This document shows, one piece after another, positions 7,153-14,319 of a stretch of 40,652 nucleotides of DNA (its first letter is position 1; each line of letters opens with the position of its first letter). A model generated the notes under the pieces. It searched no databases. It saw nothing but the letters and a program-made list of their open reading frames with translations, and was not told the DNA's origin. Position numbers and translations under genes: made by a program. The stretch lies in the IMG/VR virus record IMGVR_UViG_3300049046_000087, positions 1-40,652 of that record; one strand, written 5' to 3'. The DNA is from a virus.

Positions 7153-7323
7153 CTACTTCGTCAGGTCGACGATTCGCGTCCGCGGCATGATCTTTCGTGC
7201 AGTCTTGGTCGCGTCATACTTGCGCGTATAGCTTTCGCTCTGCGCAACAATACGGTGGTTGTTCGAGCGGATTCGGAAAAAGAATCCGCGGCTCTTCTCA
7301 CTCCTGAATATTTCGATTTTCAT
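7153..7323 (-). CDS. DUF1508/YegP-like small protein
   Basis: A 56-residue protein beginning MKIEIFRSEK. The pattern is that of one DUF1508 (YegP-like) unit: an initial strand KIEIFRS, aromatic FFFRIRSNN, then HRIVAQSESYTRKYDATKTA. DUF1508 proteins are usually two such units; here there is one. Function of the family is unclear. An in-frame upstream ATG at 7347 is also possible and would add 8 residues; I chose the shorter form because the domain begins at once. Both starts overlap the upstream gene (stop at 7298). Confidence 0.75.
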   Translation of the reverse strand: MKIEIFRSEKSRGFFFRIRSNNHRIVAQSESYTRKYDATKTARKIMPRTRIVDLTK

Positions 7324-7606
7324 GGGTATTACTGAGAAAGTACGCATCGAGTTTTTGCATCAGCTCCACGGCCAAGTGCTCGCTGTTAAGAAAATACGCG
7401 GCTTGCCCTCCCCGAAGGTCGCTCATCCACACCTTATTGAACTCCCTGCCGTATGCGCAGACTGTTGCCAGCCGCCGCCGCTGGCTTTGATAGTGCAACC
7501 ACACGCCCACAATCCGCGGCGACTCTTCGCCCCGCGCGGAATACGGCTTCGGCGGATTAATCAGGTCAGCCGGTACCGGCACTGTGCACGGGAAAACCAT
7601 AGTCAC
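7298..7606 (-). CDS. Hypothetical early protein (102 aa)
   Basis: A 102-residue protein of unrecognised family. It starts at GTG 7606, overlapping the SSB stop as GTGA. The centre is rich in aromatic residues (VGVWLHYQS, KVWMSDLRGGQAAYF) and the C-terminus is helical. It overlaps the DUF1508-like gene downstream by about 26 bases. No function can be given. Confidence 0.6.
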   Translation of the reverse strand: MTMVFPCTVPVPADLINPPKPYSARGEESPRIVGVWLHYQSQRRRLATVCAYGREFNKVWMSDLRGGQAAYFLNSEHLAVELMQKLDAYFLSNTHENRNIQE

Positions 7607-7932
7607 ACATCCCCCACTTTTGCCGGCACTCCGGTGCGGTTCGGTATTTCCATTTCCAATACGCGAATTTCACGCGTGATGAATTTCACCACGTCGCGTT
7701 CCTTCACGGCGCGGGAGCACAGTTCGCCGGCAATCACCACCGCGCGGCCGGCATCCAGCAAGGGCTCGTAACGCTTGATCAGGTCCGAATCCTCGAGCAC
7801 GCACGGCTGCCTCGTGGATTCGCCGTGGCTGTCATGCGAGACCACCTCAAACGTGAGCTTCTGCGCACCCGTACAGGTCGCGCGAGCCACGGCATCTTTA
7901 GGCAAATAGCCCGTCAGGTGTACGGCGTTCAT
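7603..7932 (-). CDS. ssb: Single-stranded DNA-binding protein (OB fold)
   Basis: A 109-residue protein that would coat single-stranded DNA in replication and recombination. The N-terminus MNAVHLTGYLPKDAVAR and the strands LTFEVVSHD, RAVVIAGELCSRAV and KFITREIRVLEM follow the SSB OB-fold order. It is short and lacks the acidic 'DDIPF'-type tail by which host-type SSBs recruit partners; it ends AKVGDV. ATG 7932 overlaps the upstream stop as ATGA. It is one of very few replication-type genes here. Confidence 0.75.
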   Translation of the reverse strand: MNAVHLTGYLPKDAVARATCTGAQKLTFEVVSHDSHGESTRQPCVLEDSDLIKRYEPLLDAGRAVVIAGELCSRAVKERDVVKFITREIRVLEMEIPNRTGVPAKVGDV

Positions 7933-8381
7933 CGTTTTGACTGAATCAAGAGTCGATCGATCTGCCGGCCGCAGGCGTATGCCTTGGCGAGCATCCGTCC
8001 GGCGGTGGGACCATGCCCGCAGCGCAGCTGCCGGTCCGACTCGGCCATGTACAGCGCGCCCGCCTTTTCAAGTTCACGCACGCGACCTTCCACGCCATCT
8101 TTCCGCGTCGACGGTTTCCACCAGCGAGGCTCCCAAGGCCACGACTTCGGCACACGCACGGGCACGCTCCGAATCGATTGCGGCTCGCCAAGATCCCGTA
8201 CCAGCATCGACGTGCGACGATAATGACGCAGTGCCGGCGCCGTGGCGTAGCACTCCGCGGCCTTGCGCAGCTCGCAGCACGCGTGCGCATCGTCATGCGC
8301 TGCCGTGTATCCCTCTTCCTGCATCTGGCGCGTGCGCTCGCGCAGAATCCGAGTAATCCCCGTTTCAGCTTGGATGTTCAT
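7929..8381 (-). CDS. Widespread phage protein of unknown function
   Basis: A 150-residue protein resembling a common phage family. It has an N-terminal ILRERTRQMQEEGYTAAHDD, then ELRKAAECYATA, a PWEPRWWKPS centre, and a helical end RVRELEKAGALYMAESDRQL. In relatives this HDD/WKP/aGAL pattern is very regular, though no activity is assigned. ATG 8381 overlaps the previous stop as ATGA, and its own stop overlaps the SSB start, so it is translated together with SSB. Confidence 0.75.
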   Translation of the reverse strand: MNIQAETGITRILRERTRQMQEEGYTAAHDDAHACCELRKAAECYATAPALRHYRRTSMLVRDLGEPQSIRSVPVRVPKSWPWEPRWWKPSTRKDGVEGRVRELEKAGALYMAESDRQLRCGHGPTAGRMLAKAYACGRQIDRLLIQSKR

Positions 8382-8800
8382 ACCTCGGCAAACATTTCGA
8401 CTTGGTGACGGTGCACCGCGACCGAACGCGGGACCGCGTTGGCCGGGCTAAAAGCTGGTGCAGGGGCTTCGCCGGTTGCGTTAGCGGTCTTTCCTTCGAG
8501 CACTTCGGCAATTGGTTTTGCGGCTCGCCCCTGCAAAAATTCCTTGGTCGGTCCGCCGGCAGTAATCCACTGCACCTCGGCATGTGCGACCGAGCGCGCC
8601 CGCCACTGCCGCGGCGCCGTCTGCTTTACGAAGTAGTGGCCAGCCAGCCAGTGCAGCGCCTCCGCGATCTCTTCAGCGGAGTACGGCGCCGCCACCTCGA
8701 GCAACACGCCAGACGAGACCTCGCCGCGCGAGATCAACGAATCAAACACCGCCAGACGTGCGCGCGTAAGTTGGGCCATGACTGTATGCCACTCTTTCAT
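8378..8800 (-). CDS. Winged-helix-like hypothetical protein
   Basis: A 140-residue protein. Residues 9-65 (ARLAVFDSLISRGEVSSGVL, then AEEIAEALHWLAGHYFVKQT) look like a winged-helix DNA-binding fold. The C-terminal half is Ala/Pro-rich and flexible. ATG 8800 overlaps the previous stop as ATGA. It is probably a small early regulator, on fold alone. Confidence 0.55.
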   Translation of the reverse strand: MKEWHTVMAQLTRARLAVFDSLISRGEVSSGVLLEVAAPYSAEEIAEALHWLAGHYFVKQTAPRQWRARSVAHAEVQWITAGGPTKEFLQGRAAKPIAEVLEGKTANATGEAPAPAFSPANAVPRSVAVHRHQVEMFAEV

Positions 8801-9075
8801 TTCTTATTCCCGTCCAGCACCGCGCTGGCGTACTCCTGTATCCAAAATTTCACTTTTCCAGGATTCAGACGCATCTGCTGCGAGATCTGGTAAATAGACT
8901 GACCGTTCAAAAAGCGCTTCACGGCTCGGCTCTTCTGATCGTCTTGACCCGAGAGCGGCACCCGCCGGAGCGAGCGCCGCTTTTTCCGGGCCTCCGGTAC
9001 GCGATAGAGGTTCCGGGACGCGTGCTTTTCCATCATCGCTTCCAGGGACCGCACGGTTTCGCTTACCGTATCCAT
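8797..9075 (-). CDS. Small helix-turn-helix protein
   Basis: A 92-residue, strongly basic protein. Residues 49-80 (SRAVKRFLNGQSIYQISQQM, then RLNPGKVKFWI) look like a helix-turn-helix of the homeodomain/transposase type. The middle contains an Arg/Lys run (KKRRSLRR). It is linked to the next gene by an ATGA overlap. Likely DNA-binding; the target is unknown. Confidence 0.6.
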   Translation of the reverse strand: MDTVSETVRSLEAMMEKHASRNLYRVPEARKKRRSLRRVPLSGQDDQKSRAVKRFLNGQSIYQISQQMRLNPGKVKFWIQEYASAVLDGNKK

Positions 9076-9078
9076 GAT

Positions 9079-9312
9079 TCAGTACAGGTACTTCACCCGA
9101 CAGCGGCGGATGGAATAACCGATCACGATCCGCCGCCGTCCGGCTTTCGTGTGCGTGCGCTTTTCGCGCTTCTTTTTCGAGGGCTCAGCTCTCACCGAGC
9201 CAAAGGCACCCGAGGGCGCCTGCAGCGACGGCTGCTCGATCGCCTGCGGGCTGAGCACACCGCCCAGCCCGACAAGTCCGAGCGCCGCCGCGAATAGTGA
9301 CTTCGCGCGCAT
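9079..9312 (-). CDS. Small secreted or membrane-targeted basic protein
   Basis: A 77-residue protein. It opens with a signal-like stretch MRAKSLFAAALGLVGLGG, suggesting export or membrane insertion. The C-terminal half is very basic (PSKKKREKRTHTKAGRRRIV). It starts 2 bases after the stop of the DUF2303-like gene. Function not recognised. Confidence 0.5.
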   Translation of the reverse strand: MRAKSLFAAALGLVGLGGVLSPQAIEQPSLQAPSGAFGSVRAEPSKKKREKRTHTKAGRRRIVIGYSIRRCRVKYLY

Positions 9313-9314
9313 CG

Positions 9315-10178
9315 TCAGTTGACCGAACCGAGGTGCAGCTTGAAGCCGGTCTCGGTCTCCACCGTCTGACGGATGTCCCTAAACGCGTCTTCCACGATCT
9401 TGTGCGGGCGCTCGATCTCATACCGAAACGCCAGCTTGCCACCACCGAGGCGGTACTTGAGCCGCGCCTTCACGAGATATCGAGGCGTGCCAACGAACGG
9501 CGCCACACTGAGGTAAAACACCTCGGGAATGGTCATTCTGCCGTCTGCGCCAGCCCCAGCCTGGATCTGCTCGTTATAGGTGAGCTGCGTCTGGCCGTTA
9601 GAAAGCCGCGTTGCGCTCGAAAACTGCACGTCCGTGCGAGCCTGCAGGGTGAGTGCGACGTCCAGCATTTGAGTGCTATTCGGCGCCTTGGGATCAGTCG
9701 GGGGCACGACGATATCGCTAGCGTTCTCCTCGAGGTACTCCGCAAACTCGCGCTGCGTTTTCTCGCTGTTGCTGTGCTTAATCCACCGGGCCCATTCCGG
9801 AGTCGGACGCAGCTCGAGCGCCGCACGGTGATTAGCCCACTGCGCTTTGTCCGCGCTGTGGTAATCGAGCACCGCCAGGATCTTTCCGCCCGTCTCACTG
9901 ACCTCACCGAAAAGGTGCGTCCCCGCGGTTTTGTGTGTATTCACATACTGGATCAGCGACGCAGTTTCAATCAGCGTCACGTACGCGCGCTTGCGCAACG
10001 GCGCCGGCAGGTAGCGCTCCAGGTCGGTTGGTTCCGATTTGCCCGGCAAGAGCAGCATCGGAGGGCAGTCAGGGTTGATCTGATATTGCGAGGGCAGCAG
10101 CGCAGCCTGCGCGAGTTTGGCGATTTCCAAGACCTGCGTGGCCTCGGGCGTTTTGGGTTTATTGTCGTCGTATGCCAT
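9315..10178 (-). CDS. DUF2303 (YfdQ-like) protein
   Basis: A 287-residue protein. The family pattern is clear: an early LERYLPAPLRKRAYVTLIET, then IQYVNTHKTAGTHLFGEV, then ILAVLDYHSADKAQWANHRA, and a long beta-rich second half ending in VETETGFKLHLGSVN. DUF2303 proteins are common in temperate phages near SSB and recombination genes; the function is not established. The ATG at 10178 follows the upstream stop by 7 bases. It is the largest of the early-operon proteins besides the methyltransferase. Confidence 0.88.
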   Translation of the reverse strand: MAYDDNKPKTPEATQVLEIAKLAQAALLPSQYQINPDCPPMLLLPGKSEPTDLERYLPAPLRKRAYVTLIETASLIQYVNTHKTAGTHLFGEVSETGGKILAVLDYHSADKAQWANHRAALELRPTPEWARWIKHSNSEKTQREFAEYLEENASDIVVPPTDPKAPNSTQMLDVALTLQARTDVQFSSATRLSNGQTQLTYNEQIQAGAGADGRMTIPEVFYLSVAPFVGTPRYLVKARLKYRLGGGKLAFRYEIERPHKIVEDAFRDIRQTVETETGFKLHLGSVN

Positions 10179-10185
10179 GGCGAAT

Positions 10186-10551
10186 TCAGCCGTTCACGAT
10201 CTTGGGCGCGGCGGGCTGTTCGTCCGCGACCGTGGTAAAATTCATTTCCGACTGATTCGGATCGTTCCGCAGAAGCGTGCCGCTCGCATCCGTGAAGAAG
10301 AAAGAAACGCCGGTTTCCATCTTCGGCTCTTTCACCGAGACCTCATCCTCAATGCGCACACCGCGCTTCGCGTTGGGTGACACTTTGATTTTCAGGGTCA
10401 ACGTGCCGGCGCGGCCGGCGCATTGCACCTTCTGAACCAGCATCGCCAGTTCGCGGTCGAGTTGCGGGATCGTGACGCCGCCGGTTTTACCCTGCAGCAT
10501 CGAGATAAAATGCCCACTGGGCGCGGGCGTCGTTGTATTGGTTTGAGACAT
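10186..10551 (-). CDS. Hypothetical protein paired with DUF2303
   Basis: A 121-residue protein. The start was set at ATG 10551 (MSQTNTTTPAP), because the longer frame would run through a GC hairpin at 10574-10601. It has strands typical of a small beta-sandwich (GTLTLKIKVSPNAKRGVRIE) and ends Pro/Ala-rich. Proteins of this character are commonly encoded next to DUF2303 genes, suggesting a shared role; this is inference. Confidence 0.6.
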   Translation of the reverse strand: MSQTNTTTPAPSGHFISMLQGKTGGVTIPQLDRELAMLVQKVQCAGRAGTLTLKIKVSPNAKRGVRIEDEVSVKEPKMETGVSFFFTDASGTLLRNDPNQSEMNFTTVADEQPAAPKIVNG

Positions 10552-10573
10552 ACAGAGAAAAATAGGGCCGCCG

Positions 10574-10601
10574 CACCCGGGCCACCTATGCGGCCCGGGT
10601 G
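10574..10601. terminator. Strong hairpin between early genes; possible terminator/attenuator
   Basis: CACCCGGGCC and GGCCCGGGTG form a perfect 10-base-pair stem with an 8-base loop. On the transcribed minus strand it is followed, after about 9 bases, by TATTTTT. An alternative pairing using GGGCCGC and GCGGCCC is also possible. It lies in the 63-base gap between the zinc-ribbon gene and the DUF2303 pair, so it may set the level of downstream early expression. Confidence 0.45.
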
Positions 10602-10614
10602 GGTCCAGCTTCAA

Positions 10615-10896
10615 CTAACAACCAGGGGAGCTCTTCCCCCTGGAATTCTTGGGCTTGTCCTTCTCCTCGATCGCCTGCCACTTGGCGCACCAATCGGATT
10701 CGTGCGTCTTGGGCCATGTGTAGTTACCCTTCGGGGTATCGCCGCGGCATTGTCCGCACGCATTGCGGATCGCTTCGCCGGGCGCCGTCTTCACCCAGTG
10801 ACGGCACGTCGCACATCGACGCGACGACGTGCCGTCCTGTTTTTCTATGCCTGTTGCCGCCGGGGTCTCCAGCGGAAGTTGAGAAGGTTCGGCCAT
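10615..10896 (-). CDS. Small zinc-ribbon protein
   Basis: A 93-residue protein. Cys pairs are seen in RRCATCRHWVKTAPGEA, ACGQCRGDTPKG and SDWCAKWQAI, a pattern typical of phage zinc-ribbon proteins with a 'W.K.....WC..W' end. The start at ATG 10896 (MAEPSQLPL) gives a compact product; a longer frame to 10947 is open. The C-terminus is Lys-rich. Probably nucleic-acid or protein binding; no activity is known. Confidence 0.65.
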   Translation of the reverse strand: MAEPSQLPLETPAATGIEKQDGTSSRRCATCRHWVKTAPGEAIRNACGQCRGDTPKGNYTWPKTHESDWCAKWQAIEEKDKPKNSRGKSSPGC

Positions 10897-10971
10897 GGGG
10901 ATTAAGTGTCCTGCTCCGCGCATCGGGCTGGTTCTACCAGAGCGCAAAATGGGCTTTAGCTGCGGGCAGGT

Positions 10972-11238
10972 TTACTCAGGGATGCCTTGCATCTCCCGAA
11001 AGGCTTTGACGTGGAGCAGAAGCATCTTCGCGATTCCATCGAGCTGCGCCGCGTGCGCTTCAGCAGAGACGGATGCATCCCTAGATGCATCCGCAACCTG
11101 TGCGTAAAGCCTAGCGACAACACACGCGCTGCGCGCACCAACCTTACTGGTTATCTCCGCTCCGATCTTGCGGCACTCGACATCCAGCCACGCCGGCGCT
11201 TGCGGAACCGCAGCTTCCGCTGAAAAATCGTCTTTCAC
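10972..11238 (-). CDS. Small helical hypothetical protein
   Basis: An 88-residue, Ala-rich helical protein starting at GTG 11238, which overlaps the upstream stop (GTGA). A long helix covers most of its length (SEAHAAQLDGIAKMLLLHVK style). No family recognised. About 75 bases without a gene separate it from the zinc-ribbon gene downstream. Confidence 0.5.
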   Translation of the reverse strand: MKDDFSAEAAVPQAPAWLDVECRKIGAEITSKVGARSACVVARLYAQVADASRDASVSAEAHAAQLDGIAKMLLLHVKAFREMQGIPE

Positions 11239-11531
11239 GCGCGTACCCCCGCGGGCTTCGAAATTATCTGCCAAAGCGCAAAGCCCATCGTGGCACACGC
11301 CACCGCCTCGTGCGCCAATTCCCGCAGACGATTCCGCAGACGCCGCGCAAGCACTTCGTCGCGCCCGGCCGCGTGATAAAAACCACCGCAAATATCAGCG
11401 AGCACACCGCGGTGCGACGCCATTTTCCGCGCGTCATGGAGCAAGTTTAAAGCGCGCGTAATCCACCGCCACGCCATTCGCAGCGCGGGCGACATACGCA
11501 GCACTAGCTGGCATCTGTCATCGTGTTTCAT
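11235..11531 (-). CDS. Hypothetical early protein (98 aa)
   Basis: A 98-residue basic protein. It is helical, with Arg-rich segments and a moderately hydrophobic end (HEAVACATMGFALWQIIS). It overlaps its upstream neighbour by ATGA and its downstream neighbour by GTGA. No family recognised. Confidence 0.5.
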   Translation of the reverse strand: MKHDDRCQLVLRMSPALRMAWRWITRALNLLHDARKMASHRGVLADICGGFYHAAGRDEVLARRLRNRLRELAHEAVACATMGFALWQIISKPAGVRA

Positions 11532-11794
11532 CGGCTGCCCTCCGCGCTGAGTTTGAAGCCGTGAGCGCAGGCCTTCAACACCACGCCCGGGACGAACTGC
11601 AGCGCCTCGGCTGCGATGTTGTTACCGATTCGCCGCGAGCACGTATTTACGAGCACGCCGGATCCCGCCTGCATGGCACGGGTGGTTTTGATCCACCCGG
11701 AGGTTTTGTCGGTCACCTTCTGCAAAGTGACCCAAAGGCCAGGATCGCCCACTGTGACGATCTGCGGCCGTCGTTTTGTCGATGTTTCAGGCAT
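11528..11794 (-). CDS. Conserved-type small phage protein (GW[IM]K-T-AM family)
   Basis: An 88-residue protein. The segments VGDPGLWVTLQKVTDKTSGW, IKTTRAMQ, GVLVNTCSRR and AEALQFVPGVV match the pattern of a small phage family that typically reads 'GWMKSTKAM...GGCLVQV...AEALTFVPG'. Function is not known; it is common in early regions of temperate phages. Its stop overlaps the next ATG. Confidence 0.65.
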   Translation of the reverse strand: MPETSTKRRPQIVTVGDPGLWVTLQKVTDKTSGWIKTTRAMQAGSGVLVNTCSRRIGNNIAAEALQFVPGVVLKACAHGFKLSAEGSR

Positions 11795-11802
11795 AAAAAT
11801 TA

Positions 11803-11913
11803 TTATCGCCGCCTATCGCGCATCATGCGCCACACGTTCGCGGCCATTTCGAGGAGTGTTTCCAGCACGACAGAGAGTCCGATTGCGCCGAGTACGAGGA
11901 TCACGCCATCCAT
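11803..11913 (-). CDS. 36-residue membrane peptide
   Basis: An ATG at 11913 opens a 36-residue frame ending TAA at 11805-11803. It contains one hydrophobic segment (VILVLGAIGLSVVLETLL) and a basic end (RMMRDRRR), like a single-span membrane peptide with the C-terminus in the cytoplasm. It fills the gap between two genes. Function unknown; small membrane peptides of phages may act in exclusion or lysis timing. Confidence 0.5.
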   Translation of the reverse strand: MDGVILVLGAIGLSVVLETLLEMAANVWRMMRDRRR

Positions 11914-11928
11914 GGCTCACCTCGCACG

Positions 11929-12075
11929 TTACCGTGCGGCCCTCCCCCATAGCCGCAGGCCGTACACCAGCCCGCCGGCGTAGTACATGGTCACCACCCA
12001 GCGGTTTTGCATGGCGTAGTCGTGCCACTGCACCACCTCTTCAAAGAGGCCGAATTCCACACGAAGCGGGCTCAC
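11929..12075 (-). CDS. 48-residue hypothetical protein, possible membrane segment
   Basis: A GTG at 12075 overlaps the upstream stop (GTGA) and opens 48 residues. The second half (NRWVVTMYYAGGLVYGLRLW) could lie in or on a membrane. It is the middle one of three tiny membrane-prone proteins between 11803 and 12706 (with a larger soluble protein among them). Confidence 0.5.
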   Translation of the reverse strand: MSPLRVEFGLFEEVVQWHDYAMQNRWVVTMYYAGGLVYGLRLWGRAAR

Positions 12076-12527
12076 GGCGACGCCTTTCCGGTGGTGGGTT
12101 TTCCGCCGCCCTGCTCGAACCACTTTTCAAGCCACGCAATTACCTTGGGCACGTTGTACATCGGCGTACCGGTGGCACGAATACACGGCATGCCCAGATT
12201 CGTTAGCCGATCGACATACCGTTCCCGGTCCGTCACCTCGGAAAACTTCGGCAGGAGCTCGGCCAGCTCATAGCGCGAGACGTAGAGGCGGTTTGTCTCG
12301 AGCGCCTCCACCTCGAAGGTGCCCGGCGCCACCGACGTGACGCGAACCTTGCGCACGCCCATCAGCCGCATCTGCTCGAGCAAAGGCGTGATCATCGCCG
12401 GCGGGATCGCCGGAGACTCCGGCGCAATCTCACGCGCAGAAGCCGCTGCAGCTGCATCGTCTGCCGAACGGAACGAACGCACGTGCAGCGCGTTGTCCTC
12501 ACCTCGAACAAGGGCAGCGTGGCTCAT
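12072..12527 (-). CDS. Hypothetical early protein (151 aa)
   Basis: A 151-residue protein. The N-terminal third is Ala-rich and flexible. Residues 47-100 show strands (RKVRVTSVAPGTFEVEALET), and the end PMYNVPKVIAWLEKWFEQGG is amphipathic. It is joined to both neighbours by 4-base overlaps. Family not recognised. Confidence 0.55.
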   Translation of the reverse strand: MSHAALVRGEDNALHVRSFRSADDAAAAASAREIAPESPAIPPAMITPLLEQMRLMGVRKVRVTSVAPGTFEVEALETNRLYVSRYELAELLPKFSEVTDRERYVDRLTNLGMPCIRATGTPMYNVPKVIAWLEKWFEQGGGKPTTGKASP

Positions 12528-12706
12528 CGCAGTTCCCTTTCGTTCGCGCGGCGGATCTGGTACGCGAGTTCCTCGAGCTTCGCTTCGTTCTCACGCTGCT
12601 TCCGCTGCTGCTCGCGAGATTCCCGGACATCGATCCAAGTCGCGTACGCCAGCCACGCGAACGCCCAAGCGCCGAGAGAGGCAATGACGATTTCCAGCAC
12701 GATCAT
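12524..12706 (-). CDS. Small membrane protein with coiled coil
   Basis: A 60-residue protein. One hydrophobic segment (IVIASLGAWAFAWLAYATWI) is followed by a charged helix rich in Glu, Gln and Arg (REQQRKQRENEAKLEELAY). This layout is seen in inner-membrane spanin-like or regulatory peptides, but its early position argues against lysis. ATG 12706 overlaps the upstream stop. Confidence 0.6.
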   Translation of the reverse strand: MIVLEIVIASLGAWAFAWLAYATWIDVRESREQQRKQRENEAKLEELAYQIRRANERELR

Positions 12707-13146
12707 ACCGCCCCTTTCTTTTCGCTACTCGGGACGTCGGACCAAAAATGCACAATCACCTGCTCCTCGAGCTGATCGGCGACCGCTAGGCCATTGCTGT
12801 CCCACACCCAGCCTTCCCAGCCCTTCGTGCCGGCGTCGTCATCCTTCGACTTCCAGCGGATCGTGCCAGAGAACGGCTCAGAATAGCCGCCGTGGTCGTC
12901 CGCATAGACGATATTGCCAACAGCAATAAAGCTGCGATCCTTGGGCGGGTTAACTGTGTTCCAGCTGGGCAAGCCCGATTGGCCGGCAGTCGCGAAGGAA
13001 ACGCCTTCGGCATCATCCCCTTCCAAACGCGAAATGACACCTTCAATTTCACGCGTGTACCTACGTGCTAACTTCTTCTCCACTTCCTTGCCGTGATTTG
13101 CGGCAAGACGTAGCGTTTGACGTAGCATCTCCGGTATGTTGCTCAT
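12703..13146 (-). CDS. First gene of the long leftward operon; hypothetical
   Basis: A 147-residue protein. The N-terminus is helical and basic; the second half is beta-rich with many Trp and Gly residues (GWEGWVWDSNG). A GAGGG ribosome binding site lies 4 bases before ATG 13146. It is the first gene leftward of the repressor-side control region, the usual place for a first-expressed early gene (Cro, antirepressor or host take-over), yet it does not look like a known repressor. Function unknown. Confidence 0.55.
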   Translation of the reverse strand: MSNIPEMLRQTLRLAANHGKEVEKKLARRYTREIEGVISRLEGDDAEGVSFATAGQSGLPSWNTVNPPKDRSFIAVGNIVYADDHGGYSEPFSGTIRWKSKDDDAGTKGWEGWVWDSNGLAVADQLEEQVIVHFWSDVPSSEKKGAV

Positions 13147-13255
13147 TTAACCCTCAGTTGATTTCCCGTTCAAACATGTAGCGGTTTTCCCTAAATGCAA
13201 GCGCATTCTTGCTATTTTTAGCAAGTTCGTGCTGTTTTTCCCTAACGAGCCTCCC
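13147..13255. promoter_or_regulatory. Divergent control region between repressor and early operon
   Basis: These 109 gene-free bases separate the leftward operon from the rightward repressor. They hold a perfect inverted repeat CTTGCT-ATTTTT-AGCAAG (13208-13225), flanked by two direct copies of TTTTCCCTAA (13185-13194 and 13236-13245). This is the expected layout of a lysogeny switch with repressor operators and two opposed promoters. I cannot fix -35/-10 boxes with confidence. Confidence 0.6.
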
Positions 13256-13813
13256 ATGACAAATACCGCCGTAACCCTGGTCTCTCTCCTGCGAGTCCTA
13301 AATATGTCGCAGACCCGCCTCTCAGAATTGACGGGAATTGATAGGCCAACTCTTTCGCGCTACTGTAACGGAGTCCTCCGTCCCACGCCGGACAAATTAG
13401 CCGCCATTTGCCAGCACATCTCCCCCGATGCAGGGCCGCGCGCAGAACTCATCGTCGCACATCTTCGAGATGAGCTCGAGGAACTACGGAGCGCCAATGT
13501 CCCATCCTCGTTAATCAACATTGGTCTCAGCAGCGACACAGACGGCGCGAACCCGCTTGTAGTGCCCGCTACACTACAAGACATTTTCAGTCCTCTGATT
13601 CGGGATGCGGCGCGAGCCGAGTTTCAAGACCTCCGCGAACTACTCCGCTGCTTAGGGCGCGTCATCAATAACCCTGAAGACATCTGCCACCCCTCGCTTG
13701 AAACTGAGATTTTGAATGGGCCTACCGCCCAAGAAATTCTCGAGGCTGAGAAGCAGGCACGGGCAAAGGCGAACCGCCCTCAAACCACGGCTGAGGCCGG
13801 CGGTCACAACTAG
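13256..13813 (+). CDS. Lysogeny repressor (XRE helix-turn-helix)
   Basis: A 185-residue protein. Residues 8-52 form a lambda-repressor-type helix-turn-helix (LVSLLRVLNMSQTRLSELTG, then IDRPTLSRYCNGVLRPTPDK). The rest is helical and charged, without the Ser/Lys peptidase site of LexA/CI-type self-cleaving repressors, so induction would need another route, such as an antirepressor. It is the first plus-strand gene and faces away from the long leftward operon across a palindrome-bearing gap. The start ATG 13256 was preferred to 13229 as it puts the palindrome outside the gene. Confidence 0.75.
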   Translation: MTNTAVTLVSLLRVLNMSQTRLSELTGIDRPTLSRYCNGVLRPTPDKLAAICQHISPDAGPRAELIVAHLRDELEELRSANVPSSLINIGLSSDTDGANPLVVPATLQDIFSPLIRDAARAEFQDLRELLRCLGRVINNPEDICHPSLETEILNGPTAQEILEAEKQARAKANRPQTTAEAGGHN

Positions 13814-13970
13814 CGGACCGTTCCAGCTCAAACTGGATCAGCTGCTTTTTCGAAAGCAGTCGGAGCACTATAGCCAAGTCACGGCGTAGCTCCTTAACCA
13901 CCTTTTCTGGAATCCTTCTCCGGCCGCTCACGTTCGAGAACATTGCGGAGAATACGGCGCGATTGCCCAC
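13722..13970 (-). CDS. Doubtful small ORF antisense to the repressor end
   Basis: An 82-residue frame from GTG 13970. Its first half (AMFSNVSGRRRIPEKVVKEL) looks like the second part of an XRE-type helix-turn-helix, and its last 92 bases are antisense to the repressor's 3' end. Without upstream helices it could be a truncated regulator, or chance. Confidence 0.25.
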   Translation of the reverse strand: MGNRAVFSAMFSNVSGRRRIPEKVVKELRRDLAIVLRLLSKKQLIQFELERSASCDRRPQPWFEGGSPLPVPASQPREFLGR

Positions 13971-14091
13971 TTTTATAAGGAAATTTCCCGATGGTCATTA
14001 GGGGATTTTTCCTATTCGTTCATCCGCGTACACTAAGAACAGGTATTTTTTCCAACTTGGGACATCCGGTAAAGGCGAAAGGCTCCGGGAC

Positions 14092-14319
14092 GTGGCAAAA
14101 GCCAGGCCGAAAAAAAAATCCACCTCCCTTTCGGGCGACCCAGAGCTTTTGGCAAAGGTCGAAGCGCGGGTTAAGCAGCTGGGCCTAAAAAACAGGAGCG
14201 TCTACCTGACAATCCTTGCGTGGAATGACCTCGTAAAGGCAGACGCCACGCTGGCAATATTGCCACACCCCGAGGAGCAGAGTCCCGTGCCGCCAGTTTC
14301 CGCCAAACCCAACGTGTGA
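14092..14319 (+). CDS. Small ribbon-helix-helix-like protein
   Basis: A 75-residue protein starting at GTG 14092. The segment KKKSTSLSGDPELLAKVEAR, then VKQLGLKNRSVYLTIL, fits a short ribbon-helix-helix DNA-binding domain: a polar strand, a helix, a turn with Asn-Arg-Ser, and a second helix. The end is Pro-rich. It lies between repressor and integrase, so it may be an excisionase-like or auxiliary switch protein; this is inference. Its stop lies inside a hairpin terminator. Confidence 0.55.
   Translation: MAKARPKKKSTSLSGDPELLAKVEARVKQLGLKNRSVYLTILAWNDLVKADATLAILPHPEEQSPVPPVSAKPNV

Noticed and set aside
9297-10238. A 313-residue plus-strand open frame
   Set aside because: It is antisense to the clear DUF2303 gene and Arg/Leu/His-rich as such shadows are.
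13147-13255. Exact -35 and -10 promoter boxes
   Set aside because: Several weak candidates exist, but none has good spacing, so no box is reported.
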